The notes under the pieces: model-generated
What the model saw: the letters and a program-made list of their open reading frames with translations, nothing else
What the model was told of the DNA's origin: nothing
Database searches by the model: none
Program-made: the position numbers and the translations under genes
Shown: positions 43,027 through 52,251 of the stretch, piece after piece
How the letters are laid out: the number at the start of each line of letters is the position of its first letter
Position numbering within the stretch: the stretch's first letter is position 1
Assembly: GCA_902586925.1 (NCBI GenBank)
Contig: CACIJE010000001.1
Span: 458,104 to 522,103 of the forward strand
Reading direction: 5' to 3'
Source of the DNA: an uncultured SAR86 cluster bacterium
Lineage (GTDB): Bacteria > Pseudomonadota > Gammaproteobacteria > Magnimaribacterales > D2472
DNA length: 64,000 nucleotides

Positions 43027-44945
43027 AGTTTTTTACTGTGTTTAAGAAGAGATTCTACAACTGCTGGCTCTGCTAGAGTAGTTGTATCACCAAGATTTTC
43101 AAAGTCACCTTCAGCAATTTTTCTCAAAATTCGTCTCATAATTTTACCTGATCTAGTTTTTGGCAGGCCAGGGGCATTTTGTATGAGATCTGGTTTAGCA
43201 ATAGGACCTATTTCTTTAGAAACAAATTTTATAAGGTCTTTTTCTAAGTCAATGTTAAATTCTATACCTTTCATCAAGGTTACAAATGCATAAATACCTT
43301 GACCTTTAATTGGATGATGAAACCCAACTACTGCAGCTTCTGCAACAGAGTCATGGAGAACTAAAGCACTTTCAACTTCAGCAGTTCCTAGCCTATGTCC
43401 TGATACATTGAGCACATCATCAACTCTTCCAGTTATCCAGTAATAACCATCTTTATCTCTTCTTGCACCATCACCGGTGAAATATATATTTTCATAAGTT
43501 TTGAAATAAGTAGATATCATTCTTTCATGATCGCCATATACACTTCTAATTTGACTAGGCCATGAGGATTCAATAACCAAATTACCTGAAGCTGCTCCAT
43601 CTAAAGGATTGCCTTGTTCGTCATATAAAGCTGGTTTTACACCAAAAAAAGGCAATGTTGCAGACCCGGGTTTTACTGGAGTGATGCCTGCAATAGGAGA
43701 TATTAAAACAGACCCAGTTTCTGTTTGCCACCAAGTATCAATGACATCACATGTTCCTTTACCAACTACTTTATGATACCAATCCCATGCTTCTGGGTTA
43801 ATAGGTTCACCAACTGTTCCTAAAACTCTTAGACTTTCTCTTTTTGTTTTAAGAACCGGTTCATTACCTTGTGACATTAGAGCTCTTATTGCTGTTGGGG
43901 CAGTATAAAATATATTTACATTGTATTTATCACATATTTCCCAGCATCTTGAAAAATCTGGATAGGTTGGAATTCCTTCAAACATAATAGAAGTTACTCC
44001 ATTTGAAAGAGGGCCATATAAGATATATGAATGTCCAGTTATCCAACCAACATCTGCTGTACACCAGTATATGTCAGTTTCATTTGCACCAAAAAGATAT
44101 TTGAAACTTAAATGAGCACCAAGTAAGTATCCAGCAGTTGTATGTAATACACCTTTTGGTTTTCCTGTAGAACCAGAGGTATAAAGAATGAAAAGTGGAT
44201 CCTCTGAACTCATTGGCTCAGGGTCACATGAAGTTGATACATCTTTTACAAGATCTTCATACCATAGATCTTTATCATAATTCCAGTTTATTTTATTGCC
44301 TGTTCTTTTAATTACAATTGTATTTTTAACTTTTGGACACTTTTCTAATGCTTCATCAACATTTGATTTTAAAGGAACTATTTTTCCTCCTCGAACACCT
44401 TCATCTGCTGTAATAACAATTTCACAATCAGCATCTAAAATTCTATCTTTCAAAGATTCAGGAGAGAATCCTCCAAAAACAACAGAATGAATTGCTCCAA
44501 TTCTTGAGCAAGCTAGCATTGCAAATGCAGCCTCAGGAATCATTGGCATATATATACAAACTCTTGAACCTTTAGACACTTTTAGGTTTTTTAGTACATT
44601 TGAGAATCTACATACCTCTTCATGTAATTCTTGAAAAGTGAATGATTTTGAATTTCCAGGTTCATCACCTTCCCATATCAAAGCTTTTTTTTCAGATCTA
44701 TTTTTGAGATGCCTATCAATACAATTTTCACTTACATTTATTTTCCCATCAGCAAACCATTTTGCATTTGCAAATTTATTGTTGTGAACTTCAGTAAAAC
44801 CATTTATCCAAGAGAGGTTATCATTTGCCATTTTTTTAAAAAATTCTTTAGGATTTTCAATTGATTGATCATAAAGCTTTTTATATTCATCAAAGCTTTT
44901 TAAATGTGGATTAGAAGCATGGGCTGCAATTAAATTTTCTGCCAT
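43023..44945 (-). CDS. acs: Acetyl-coenzyme A synthetase
   Basis: Acs activates acetate to acetyl-CoA via acetyl-AMP. The 640 residues include the AMP-binding loop [18 protein letters not shown], the WWQTETGS acetate/adenylate site, [20 protein letters not shown] and the acetylatable lysine near the C-terminus in [12 protein letters not shown]. It follows the deoxynucleoside kinase by 3 bp. Acetate scavenging suits an oligotrophic heterotroph. Confidence 0.97.
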   Translation of the reverse strand: MAENLIAAHASNPHLKSFDEYKKLYDQSIENPKEFFKKMANDNLSWINGFTEVHNNKFANAKWFADGKINVSENCIDRHLKNRSEKKALIWEGDEPGNSKSFTFQELHEEVCRFSNVLKNLKVSKGSRVCIYMPMIPEAAFAMLACSRIGAIHSVVFGGFSPESLKDRILDADCEIVITADEGVRGGKIVPLKSNVDEALEKCPKVKNTIVIKRTGNKINWNYDKDLWYEDLVKDVSTSCDPEPMSSEDPLFILYTSGSTGKPKGVLHTTAGYLLGAHLSFKYLFGANETDIYWCTADVGWITGHSYILYGPLSNGVTSIMFEGIPTYPDFSRCWEICDKYNVNIFYTAPTAIRALMSQGNEPVLKTKRESLRVLGTVGEPINPEAWDWYHKVVGKGTCDVIDTWWQTETGSVLISPIAGITPVKPGSATLPFFGVKPALYDEQGNPLDGAASGNLVIESSWPSQIRSVYGDHERMISTYFKTYENIYFTGDGARRDKDGYYWITGRVDDVLNVSGHRLGTAEVESALVLHDSVAEAAVVGFHHPIKGQGIYAFVTLMKGIEFNIDLEKDLIKFVSKEIGPIAKPDLIQNAPGLPKTRSGKIMRRILRKIAEGDFENLGDTTTLAEPAVVESLLKHSKKL

Positions 44946-44948
44946 AAA

Positions 44949-45614
44949 CTATATTATTGACGGCTGAGGGTTAATGAAATTTTTTCCTTTAGGATTAGAC
45001 ATTATCATTGAAACTAAGGACTCATAATCTGCTTCGTTTGATTCGAGATTAATATCTGCAGCATTTATTATTAATAGAGGAGCATCCTTATAGTCAAGAA
45101 AAAAACGTGAATAGGCATCATTAAGTCTCTCAAGGTATTCTAATGTTAAGTATTGTTCATTAATATTACCTCTTTTTGTAATTCTTTCTTTTAAAATTTC
45201 TATTGGAGCTTGTAAATAAATTACAAGGTCAGGTGAGGGAGCATCGATTGTAATATGTCCATAAACTTTATCATACAAATGCATTTCTTCTGGTGAAAGA
45301 GTAACCTCTGCAAATAACCTATCTTTTTCTATTATAAAATCTGCAACACGAACGTTTTCGAAAAGGCTTCTTTGCTTAAGATCTTGAATCTGTTGCATTC
45401 TTTGAAAGAGAAAAAAAAGTTGTGTTGCCAATGCTGATTGACTTGGATTTCTATAAAAATTGTTTAAAAACGGATTTTCAGCAGGTTGCTCAAGAAAGGC
45501 ATCATAGTTAAATGTCATTGCAATTTTATTTGCAAGAGTAGTTTTTCCAACACCAATTGGACCTTCAATAGCAATATATTTTGGTAAGGGTATATTGTTT
45601 AAAGCTGGCTTCAT
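44949..45614 (-). CDS. Deoxynucleoside kinase (dAK/dGK type)
   Basis: A 221-residue P-loop kinase that phosphorylates deoxynucleosides for salvage. It starts with IAIEGPIGVGKTTLANKI, has LEQPAENPFLNNFY, the specificity segment LFFLFQRMQQ, the DR catalytic motif in IIEKDRLFAEVTL, and the LID ITKRGNINEQ. Deoxyadenosine/deoxyguanosine kinase is the closest label. It occupies a place near pcnB where gammaproteobacteria often have folK. Confidence 0.88.
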   Translation of the reverse strand: MKPALNNIPLPKYIAIEGPIGVGKTTLANKIAMTFNYDAFLEQPAENPFLNNFYRNPSQSALATQLFFLFQRMQQIQDLKQRSLFENVRVADFIIEKDRLFAEVTLSPEEMHLYDKVYGHITIDAPSPDLVIYLQAPIEILKERITKRGNINEQYLTLEYLERLNDAYSRFFLDYKDAPLLIINAADINLESNEADYESLVSMIMSNPKGKNFINPQPSII

Positions 45615-45641
45615 TTAAATAAATAATATCAATCTTATAGA

Positions 45642-46874
45642 TTATATTAACTCTTTAGAGAAACCAAATGTTTTAAATGATTCTTGTATATCTTTTTCTT
45701 TAAGTGAACTTATAAGTGACTTTTTTAATTTTTCATCATTTTTTTGAAAATTAGTCCACCATTTACCAAGATTTTTTGTTTCACAAAAAGATTTTTCTCT
45801 AATAAGCATCAGGTCATATGCAGCTCTAAACCTTGGATGCTTCAAAGTTTTATAGGGCTGCTTACCAATTCGACTATGAAGCTTTAATTGCAGAACCCAA
45901 ATATCTTTTATGTATGAATGAAATTTTCTTGGGATTGCTGTAATTTTTTGTTGTTTCCTTAATATTGGATCCATAGACCTGAAAAATTTTCTTAAGTTAA
46001 TTTCCCCTTTAGTTAATGATTTATTTATTAAATTTGGCCACAACAGGGCAGCTATCAGAAAGCCTGGTGTTACAGACTGATTATTTTTAATTCTCCTATC
46101 TGTATTTCTTAGAGCTTCAAAAATGACATTATGTAAAAATTCATTTACTTTTGGCTCAATAGTTATTAAAAATTTACTTAAGCCAAAAGAGTTTAGCTTA
46201 TTAAAATTTTTTTCAGCCATGCCACTTAAAAAGATTTTACAAAATTCATCAAATATTCTTGCATTTGAAATATTTGATAAAAGATATCCTTTTTCGTAAA
46301 TTGCATTTTTTATTTTTTTGTCAATTTTAAAACTGAGTTTATTACTAAACCTAATTGCTCTTAGGCTTCTTACAGGATCTTCTGAGAATCTATGTCTTGG
46401 ATCTCCAATTGAAACAATTTTCTTTTGTTTGATATCTTTTATGCCATCCTTATGACCAATTATCTTTTTTGAAATTGGACAATAATACAGCGCATTTAAC
46501 GTAAAGTCTCTTCTGTATATATCTTGATCTAAATCACCCCAAATATTATCTCTAATTATTTTTCCAGATTGATCTTTTATTAAGTCTCCTTGATTATTTT
46601 TTTCTTCACCAGATCTAAAGGTTGCTACTTCAATAAGCTCAGATCTGTTAAAAACGTGAACCAATTTAAATCTTTTACCTATTATTCTAGATGCTTTAAA
46701 AACTTTTCTAACTTGATCAGGCGTAGCATTAGTAGCAATATCAAAATCTTTTGGCTCGATTCCACATAGAAGATCTCTCACACATCCTCCAACAAGATAT
46801 CCTTGATATTTATTACGTTTGAGTTTCTCAATAATTGAGATAGCAAATTTACTTATTTTTTTGTTGTTTATCAA
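45642..46874 (-). CDS. pcnB: Poly(A) polymerase I
   Basis: PcnB adds 3' poly(A) tails that promote RNA decay. It is a class II nucleotidyltransferase: YLVGGCVRDLLCG, catalytic aspartates in PKDFDIATNATPDQVRKVF, RIIGKRFKLVHV, and DFTLNALYY. The basic C-terminal region is present and total length is 410 aa. The extended E. coli tail is shorter here. PAP rather than tRNA CCA-enzyme is supported by the GKRFKLVHV string and proximity to dksA. Confidence 0.92.
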   Translation of the reverse strand: MINNKKISKFAISIIEKLKRNKYQGYLVGGCVRDLLCGIEPKDFDIATNATPDQVRKVFKASRIIGKRFKLVHVFNRSELIEVATFRSGEEKNNQGDLIKDQSGKIIRDNIWGDLDQDIYRRDFTLNALYYCPISKKIIGHKDGIKDIKQKKIVSIGDPRHRFSEDPVRSLRAIRFSNKLSFKIDKKIKNAIYEKGYLLSNISNARIFDEFCKIFLSGMAEKNFNKLNSFGLSKFLITIEPKVNEFLHNVIFEALRNTDRRIKNNQSVTPGFLIAALLWPNLINKSLTKGEINLRKFFRSMDPILRKQQKITAIPRKFHSYIKDIWVLQLKLHSRIGKQPYKTLKHPRFRAAYDLMLIREKSFCETKNLGKWWTNFQKNDEKLKKSLISSLKEKDIQESFKTFGFSKELI

Positions 46875-46901
46875 AATGAATTTTTGATAAAAATTTTGAA
46901 A

Positions 46902-47414
46902 TTATCCACTAAGTTGTTTTTCTTTGATCTCATCAAGAGTTTTGCAATGAATGCAATGAGTAGCAGTTGGCCTTGCTTCAAGTCTTTTTATCCCAATCTC
47001 ATCACCACATGAGTCGCACCAGCCATAGTCATCTTGTTTAATCTTCTCAATTGAAATGGCAATTTTATTTGTGAGTTTTCTTTCTCTATCTCTAGTTCTA
47101 AGTTCAAAAGCAAACTCTTCTTCTTGTGATGCACGGTCAACAGGATCAGCATATGTTTCTCCTTTTGTTTTTAAGTGATCAAAGGTTTTTTTCATCTCTT
47201 CTTTTAGATGTTCTTTCCAAAGTAGAAGAACAGCAATAAAATGTTTTTTCATTGCTGCACTCATATATTTTTCGTTTTTTTTTGGTTTATAGGGCGCAAT
47301 CTTTGACTTATTGTTTGCAATTCTTGAAGAGGGATTTGCATTTGCTTTATTAACTTTTTTAGTTGTTTTAGAAGCTTTTTTTATTGATTTCTTTTTAGTT
47401 TTTGTTGTTGCCAT
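46902..47414 (-). CDS. dksA: RNA polymerase-binding transcription factor DksA
   Basis: DksA binds the RNAP secondary channel and works with ppGpp on rRNA and amino-acid promoters. The coiled-coil tip region has DPVDRASQEEEF and the zinc finger is CDSCGDEIGIKRLEARPTATHCIHC, with four cysteines. An N-terminal Lys/Ala/Thr-rich extension of about 40 residues makes it 170 aa, against 151 in E. coli. It lies 27 bp upstream of pcnB; gluQ is not between them. Confidence 0.96.
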   Translation of the reverse strand: MATTKTKKKSIKKASKTTKKVNKANANPSSRIANNKSKIAPYKPKKNEKYMSAAMKKHFIAVLLLWKEHLKEEMKKTFDHLKTKGETYADPVDRASQEEEFAFELRTRDRERKLTNKIAISIEKIKQDDYGWCDSCGDEIGIKRLEARPTATHCIHCKTLDEIKEKQLSG

Positions 47415-47467
47415 TTGTTGATAAAAAAAATTAAGGTGAGAAAAATATCAGATACTGATTCAATTTA

Positions 47468-48469
47468 CTAGCTTTTTTTTAATTTTTTTAAAACTTCTTT
47501 ATATCCTTCAGGTGTAAGTCTTGGCCCAAAGGTTTCTACAATCTTAGATGAAGCGTAATTTGCAAATTCTGCACACTTTGATAATTCAAACCCTCTTAGG
47601 TAAGCATGCATAAATGACCCTGCATACATGTCTCCCGCACCATTTGTGTCAATTGGTTCAATTGAAACGGCTGGAGAAAATATTTCTTTACCTTTATTAA
47701 TAATAATACTTCCTTCAGATCCTTTTGTGATGACAGTCATATATGATTTATTTTTATAAAAGTTAATTGCATTACCAAAATTTTCTGCCTCAGCAAAAGC
47801 TATTGCCTCATCATCATTACAAAATATCATATCAATTCCGTAGGACTCTATTTCATTGAATTTCTCTTTAAAGCCTTGGACTATTCCAGCATCGGACAAA
47901 GATAGAGCCTTAATAGTTTCTTTATTTTTAATACTACTCAAAACTGATTTTACTGCACCAAAATTCTCATCACTTGTAACCATATAGCCTTCAATATAAA
48001 AAATTTTAGAATTTTCTACAGCATCATAACTTATATCTTTGGAACCTAGGTGGGCACTGATACCTAACATGCTACTCATTGTTCTCTTTGCATCTGGTGT
48101 AACAAATATAAGACATTTACCAGTTGGCATATTAGATTCCTCTTTACTGAAGCCTATATGTTTTACACCAGCTTTTTTTAGACTATCTAAGTATTTTTTA
48201 CCATCAATATCATCTGCAACTCTGCATACGTGGTGACAATCTGAACCATAATATGAAGCTGCAACTAAAGAGTTTGTTGCAGATCCTCCACAATCTGATA
48301 TCGAATTAACCCCCATTGATTCAAGTTTTTTTATTATAGGAGAATGCTCATCTGCAGTTGCTAGAGTCATAGAGTCAGGTTCAAGACCAATTTCATTTAA
48401 AAACTCATGATCAACCATATATTGTGTATCAACTAGAGCATTTCCAAGAGCGCTTATATCATATTTCAT
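47468..48469 (-). CDS. PfkB-family carbohydrate/nucleoside kinase (adenosine-kinase-like)
   Basis: A 333-residue ribokinase-fold enzyme. I start at the ATG at 48469 (MKYDISALGNALVDTQ); the track adds 12 residues overlapping hemL. It has the GGSATNSLVAASYYG substrate glycine pair and the catalytic DTNGAGDMYAGSF. The overall pattern is that of bacterial adenosine kinase-like PfkB proteins, but sugar specificity cannot be excluded. It follows hemL by 1 bp. Adenosine from AhcY would be a natural substrate. Confidence 0.85.
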   Translation of the reverse strand: MKYDISALGNALVDTQYMVDHEFLNEIGLEPDSMTLATADEHSPIIKKLESMGVNSISDCGGSATNSLVAASYYGSDCHHVCRVADDIDGKKYLDSLKKAGVKHIGFSKEESNMPTGKCLIFVTPDAKRTMSSMLGISAHLGSKDISYDAVENSKIFYIEGYMVTSDENFGAVKSVLSSIKNKETIKALSLSDAGIVQGFKEKFNEIESYGIDMIFCNDDEAIAFAEAENFGNAINFYKNKSYMTVITKGSEGSIIINKGKEIFSPAVSIEPIDTNGAGDMYAGSFMHAYLRGFELSKCAEFANYASSKIVETFGPRLTPEGYKEVLKKLKKS

Positions 48470-48470
48470 T

Positions 48471-49760
48471 TTACATTCCCTCATCCAAAATCTTTTTAAC
48501 AACATTTATTGTATGATTTATTTCTTTATTAGTATGTTTTGTAGAAATAAAACCTGCCTCAAATTTGGATGGCGCAAAATAAATACCATTTGCCATACAT
48601 CTATTAAGAAATTTTTTAAAGTGAATATCATTTGAATTCTCAACATCTTTGAAATTATTTGGTAATTCTTTTGAAAAAAAGAAACCAAACATTCCTCCAA
48701 TTTGGTTTGTAGTAAAGGGTATGTCTCTATTAAGGAATAGATCTTTCATCTGACTTAAGAGAGTTGAAGCTTTGAGTTCGAGATTTTTGTAAGGATTTGA
48801 TTTGATTAATAATTTTATTAATGTAGAACCTGCCGCCATTGCTAAAGGATTTCCAGATAAGGTACCTGCTTGATAAACAGGACCATTTGGAGCAAGATAA
48901 TCCATAATTTTATTTTTTCCTCCAAATGCACCAACAGGAAGACCACCCCCAATCACTTTACCAAGTGTTGTAATGTCAGGTTTTATTCCATATATTTCTT
49001 GAGCTCCACCAAGAGATACTCTAAATCCAGTCATAACCTCATCAAAAATTAATAATGATTTAGATTCATTAGTTTTTTTTCTTAGTAATTTAAGAAAAGA
49101 TTTATCACTTGGCACAAAGCCCATATTCCCTGCAATTGGTTCAATTATTACTGCTGCTAGGTCTTTTTTTACTTTATTAAAAATTTTAAGAAAGTCTTCT
49201 TTGTTATTAAATTCACAACTTAAGGTCTTTTTTGCAAGTTCATTTGGAATACCAGGAGAATCTGGAAGGCCAAATGTACTGACACCTGAACCAGCTTTGA
49301 TAAGTAAAGAGTCCACATGACCATGATAACAGCCATCAAATTTTATAATTTTATCTTTTCCTGTGTATCCTCTTGCTAATCTGATAGCACTCATAGTTGC
49401 CTCAGTACCAGAATTTACCATTCTAATTTTTTGTATTGAAGGAAAACATTCTTTTATGAGTTTTGCTGTATCTGATTCAATACTTGTCGGAGCTCCATAA
49501 CTCGTACCCAAGTTGAGTTGCTTTGTAACAGCTTTAACTATTTTTGGATTAGTATGACCCAGTATCATTGGACCCCATGAACCAATGTAGTCAATATATT
49601 TATTATCATCAGCATCGTATACATAGGGACCTGATGCTTTTTTAAAAAATATTGGATTCCCACCTATATTTTTAAATGCTCTCACAGGAGAATTTACACC
49701 ACCTGGCATGTGAATTTGAGCTTCTTTGAAAAGTTCTTGAGATTTTTTAATTTTGTTCAT
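48471..49760 (-). CDS. hemL: Glutamate-1-semialdehyde 2,1-aminomutase
   Basis: HemL converts glutamate 1-semialdehyde to 5-aminolevulinate in the C5 heme pathway. The 429-aa class III aminotransferase-fold protein has PGGVNSPVRAFKNIGG at the start, MVNSGTEATMSAIRLARG, KFDGCYHGHVDS, IFDEVMTGFRV and the PLP lysine in TTLGKVIGGGLPVGAFGG. It overlaps hemG by 4 bp (ATGA), so two heme steps are encoded together. Confidence 0.97.
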   Translation of the reverse strand: MNKIKKSQELFKEAQIHMPGGVNSPVRAFKNIGGNPIFFKKASGPYVYDADDNKYIDYIGSWGPMILGHTNPKIVKAVTKQLNLGTSYGAPTSIESDTAKLIKECFPSIQKIRMVNSGTEATMSAIRLARGYTGKDKIIKFDGCYHGHVDSLLIKAGSGVSTFGLPDSPGIPNELAKKTLSCEFNNKEDFLKIFNKVKKDLAAVIIEPIAGNMGFVPSDKSFLKLLRKKTNESKSLLIFDEVMTGFRVSLGGAQEIYGIKPDITTLGKVIGGGLPVGAFGGKNKIMDYLAPNGPVYQAGTLSGNPLAMAAGSTLIKLLIKSNPYKNLELKASTLLSQMKDLFLNRDIPFTTNQIGGMFGFFFSKELPNNFKDVENSNDIHFKKFLNRCMANGIYFAPSKFEAGFISTKHTNKEINHTINVVKKILDEGM

Positions 49761-50269
49761 AAGTTTAAGTCTTTACTAAAAATTTTTACCTCATCCCAGT
49801 CAGTAAACTCATAAGTTTGAGAAGTATCAGTTGGGCCATTAGTAACAAACATAATAAACTTGATTGCATACTTATCAAAAAATTTATATTTTGGATAATC
49901 TATCTTACCTGCAAATACAGCCATCTTTTTTGGAACCCAATTTGTTTGTTCTAAAAATTTAATCAAGTATGGATTATTTTCTGGCCTATTCTTATTAGGC
50001 TTTCTGGCAACAGCATTCACAGAAAAAAATGCGTTTTCTTTAGAGTTTAGGAGTTCTAAATTGCTTTCAATAAAATCAAAAACATCTTCTCTATATTTTC
50101 CATATCTTATACTTGCACCTATTATAATGCTTTTATATTTACTAAGTTCAATATCAGCACTTAAAGGTAATATATCTATTTCATCTTTTCCTAAATGTTG
50201 TGCTATTTTTTTACAAATAGCTTCAGTATGACCATCAATTGACGAGTATATTAAAAGAGTTCTTTGCAT
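49757..50269 (-). CDS. hemG: Protoporphyrinogen IX dehydrogenase HemG
   Basis: HemG is a flavodoxin-like enzyme that oxidises protoporphyrinogen IX with quinone as acceptor. The 170-residue protein starts TLLIYSSIDGHTEAICKKI (FMN phosphate loop), has IIIGASIRYGKYREDV and the HemG-specific insertion region KYKFFDKYAIKFIMFVTNGPTD that separates it from ordinary flavodoxins. It is co-directional and overlapping with hemL. Confidence 0.93.
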   Translation of the reverse strand: MQRTLLIYSSIDGHTEAICKKIAQHLGKDEIDILPLSADIELSKYKSIIIGASIRYGKYREDVFDFIESNLELLNSKENAFFSVNAVARKPNKNRPENNPYLIKFLEQTNWVPKKMAVFAGKIDYPKYKFFDKYAIKFIMFVTNGPTDTSQTYEFTDWDEVKIFSKDLNL

Positions 50270-50354
50270 TAATTTATATGCCCAATTAAATTGTGAGGAT
50301 TCAATTGCTATTATATTTTATACTTTGTAATAATTAAATTTATAATATTAATAT

Positions 50355-50894
50355 ATGCGGTATATTTTCATTTCAATTCTAAGTTTTAATGTTTCATATT
50401 TGATCGCAAAGGATTCTGCCTCTGACTGCTCTAAAATTAAGTCAGACATAGAAAGATTGGCTTGTTACGATAATATATTCCAAGTAAAGGAAAATTTATC
50501 AAAAGAAACAGAACCAAAAGCTCAAGAGGAACCAACTGATAATATTGAATCATCTACCGCTGAAATCAAAACTGATAAAAGATCTAAAAAAATAAACAAT
50601 CAAAAGATTGCAGAATTTGGTTTGACAGACAGTCAGAAAAAAGCCGTAAATATTCAAGTTGATAAAATAACAATTTCTACTTCTATTTTAAATGTAGTAA
50701 AATCCACTGGCGGAAAATCAAGATTTAAACTTGCAAATAAACAACTATGGGAGTCACAATCTGCGCTTTCTTCGATCAAAAAAATAAATTTCAAAGCTAA
50801 AAATGAAATTACTATTGAAGAGACTGCTTTAGGTGGATTTTGGATGATAAATAAAAAATCTAATGTAAGAATTAAAGTTAAGAGAATTACATAA
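50355..50894 (+). CDS. Hypothetical exported protein with RLACYD motif
   Basis: A 179-residue protein of unknown function. A cleavable signal peptide ends near residue 18 (VSYLIAKDS). CSKIKSDIERLACYDNIF follows; similar C..I....RLACYD motifs occur at the N-terminus of many proteobacterial secreted proteins, with two cysteines likely disulfide-bonded. An acidic, Gln/Glu-rich linker (about 45-85) leads to a basic beta-rich C-terminal half. It abuts erpA exactly (stop then ATG), so the two are co-expressed. Confidence 0.65.
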   Translation: MRYIFISILSFNVSYLIAKDSASDCSKIKSDIERLACYDNIFQVKENLSKETEPKAQEEPTDNIESSTAEIKTDKRSKKINNQKIAEFGLTDSQKKAVNIQVDKITISTSILNVVKSTGGKSRFKLANKQLWESQSALSSIKKINFKAKNEITIEETALGGFWMINKKSNVRIKVKRIT

Positions 50895-51239
50895 ATGGAA
50901 CAAGATTATAAAACTTCAATTGTTTTAACAGATAGTGCTTCAAAAAGGATTTTGCATGTAATTAAAAAAGACTCTGAAGTCAGTCCAAACTTTCGCATTT
51001 ATGTCACAGGGGGAGGTTGCTCGGGTTTTCAGTATGGATTTAAGTTTGATGATGATATTGCATTTGATGACGATGTTATTAAATTTGATAACTTTTCAAT
51101 TTTATTAGATTCTATGTCATATCCGTATATATTTGGCTCAACTCTTGATTTTGTTGAAGATTTATCAGGGTCAAAGTTCGTTATTGATAACCCAAATGCC
51201 AAAACAACCTGTGGTTGTGGAGAGTCATTCACTACTTAG
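50895..51239 (+). CDS. erpA: Iron-sulfur cluster insertion protein ErpA
   Basis: ErpA is an A-type carrier that delivers Fe-S clusters to targets such as IspG. The three ligand cysteines are in TGGGCSGFQYGF and the C-terminal TTCGCGESF. 114 aa is normal. It overlaps anmK by 8 bp at convergent ends; erpA beside anmK and a peptidase is a gammaproteobacterial arrangement. Confidence 0.95.
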   Translation: MEQDYKTSIVLTDSASKRILHVIKKDSEVSPNFRIYVTGGGCSGFQYGFKFDDDIAFDDDVIKFDNFSILLDSMSYPYIFGSTLDFVEDLSGSKFVIDNPNAKTTCGCGESFTT

Positions 51240-52251
51240 ACAAAAATAATTCACCTTTTTTTAAATAAGCAAGATAAGCGAAGCCAGCAGATTCTACGAA
51301 TTGTGATGGAACTTTGTCTTTTGAAGTTTTAACTGCTCCTGATATTTTATCTTTAATTAGCCCCATTAAAAAAATATTTCTTGTTCCTCCACCATGGATA
51401 ATTACCTCTTCAGGTTTTTCACAAAAATCATAAAAATCTTTCATTTTAAGAGCTGTAAACTCGGTAACTGTCCTAAGAATTATATTTGAGGATATATCTC
51501 TAAAAGAATTATCTAAAAGTTTATAGTAATCTTGCTTATCGTCTGCTCTTGGATAATTCATTTCACTTGATTTACTCAATAACATGTCTAAAAAATTCTG
51601 ATTTATCTCTCCTTTCGAAGCGTTTTCACCTTTATTATCAAAAGGCATATTAAATTTTTCTGTCATAACCAAGTCTATAAGACAATTTCCCGGCCCAACA
51701 TCAGATGCTATTAAAATTTCATTATTTTTTAGGTGAGTTCCGTTTGCGATACCTCCGATATTAAATATAACCTTATTTTTTTCAGGTTCTGAAAAGAGAT
51801 AGTGGTGAAATTGAGGAATTAATGGAGCCCCCATACCACCATTTTTTATATCAAAATTTCTAAAATCAGAATAAACATCAATTTCTGTCTTTGTTGCAAT
51901 ATAAGATGGATTGCCTATTTGATAGCTTACTTTGTATGTATGAAAAACTGTCTGCCCAGAAAATCCTACATACGAAATATCTGAAATATTAATTCCAGAT
52001 TTATCTATAAGAATGTTAATTAAATTAATCGTTTTTTCATTTACTTCTTTCTCTAGTCTTTGAATTATTTCTGATTCAGATGATAATTTATGTCCAAGAT
52101 TTATAGCTATCTCATAATCTCTTTTATAATTAATTTCAAAATCAAGACTTGCAGATTCAATAAACTGAAAGTCATTCTCAAAAGAGACAATACAACCATC
52201 AATTGCATCCGCACTTGTTCCAGTCATAATACCAATAAAATAATTACTCAT
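51232..52251 (-). CDS. anmK: Anhydro-N-acetylmuramic acid kinase
   Basis: AnmK phosphorylates and opens 1,6-anhydroMurNAc during peptidoglycan recycling. The family start YFIGIMTGTSADAIDG is clear, with VGFSGQTVFHTYKVSYQIGNP, FNIGGIANGT and VIIHGGGTRNIFLMGLI. 339 aa is slightly short. It overlaps the M23 peptidase gene by 8 bp, linking murein cleavage to recycling. Confidence 0.94.
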   Translation of the reverse strand: MSNYFIGIMTGTSADAIDGCIVSFENDFQFIESASLDFEINYKRDYEIAINLGHKLSSESEIIQRLEKEVNEKTINLINILIDKSGINISDISYVGFSGQTVFHTYKVSYQIGNPSYIATKTEIDVYSDFRNFDIKNGGMGAPLIPQFHHYLFSEPEKNKVIFNIGGIANGTHLKNNEILIASDVGPGNCLIDLVMTEKFNMPFDNKGENASKGEINQNFLDMLLSKSSEMNYPRADDKQDYYKLLDNSFRDISSNIILRTVTEFTALKMKDFYDFCEKPEEVIIHGGGTRNIFLMGLIKDKISGAVKTSKDKVPSQFVESAGFAYLAYLKKGELFLSK

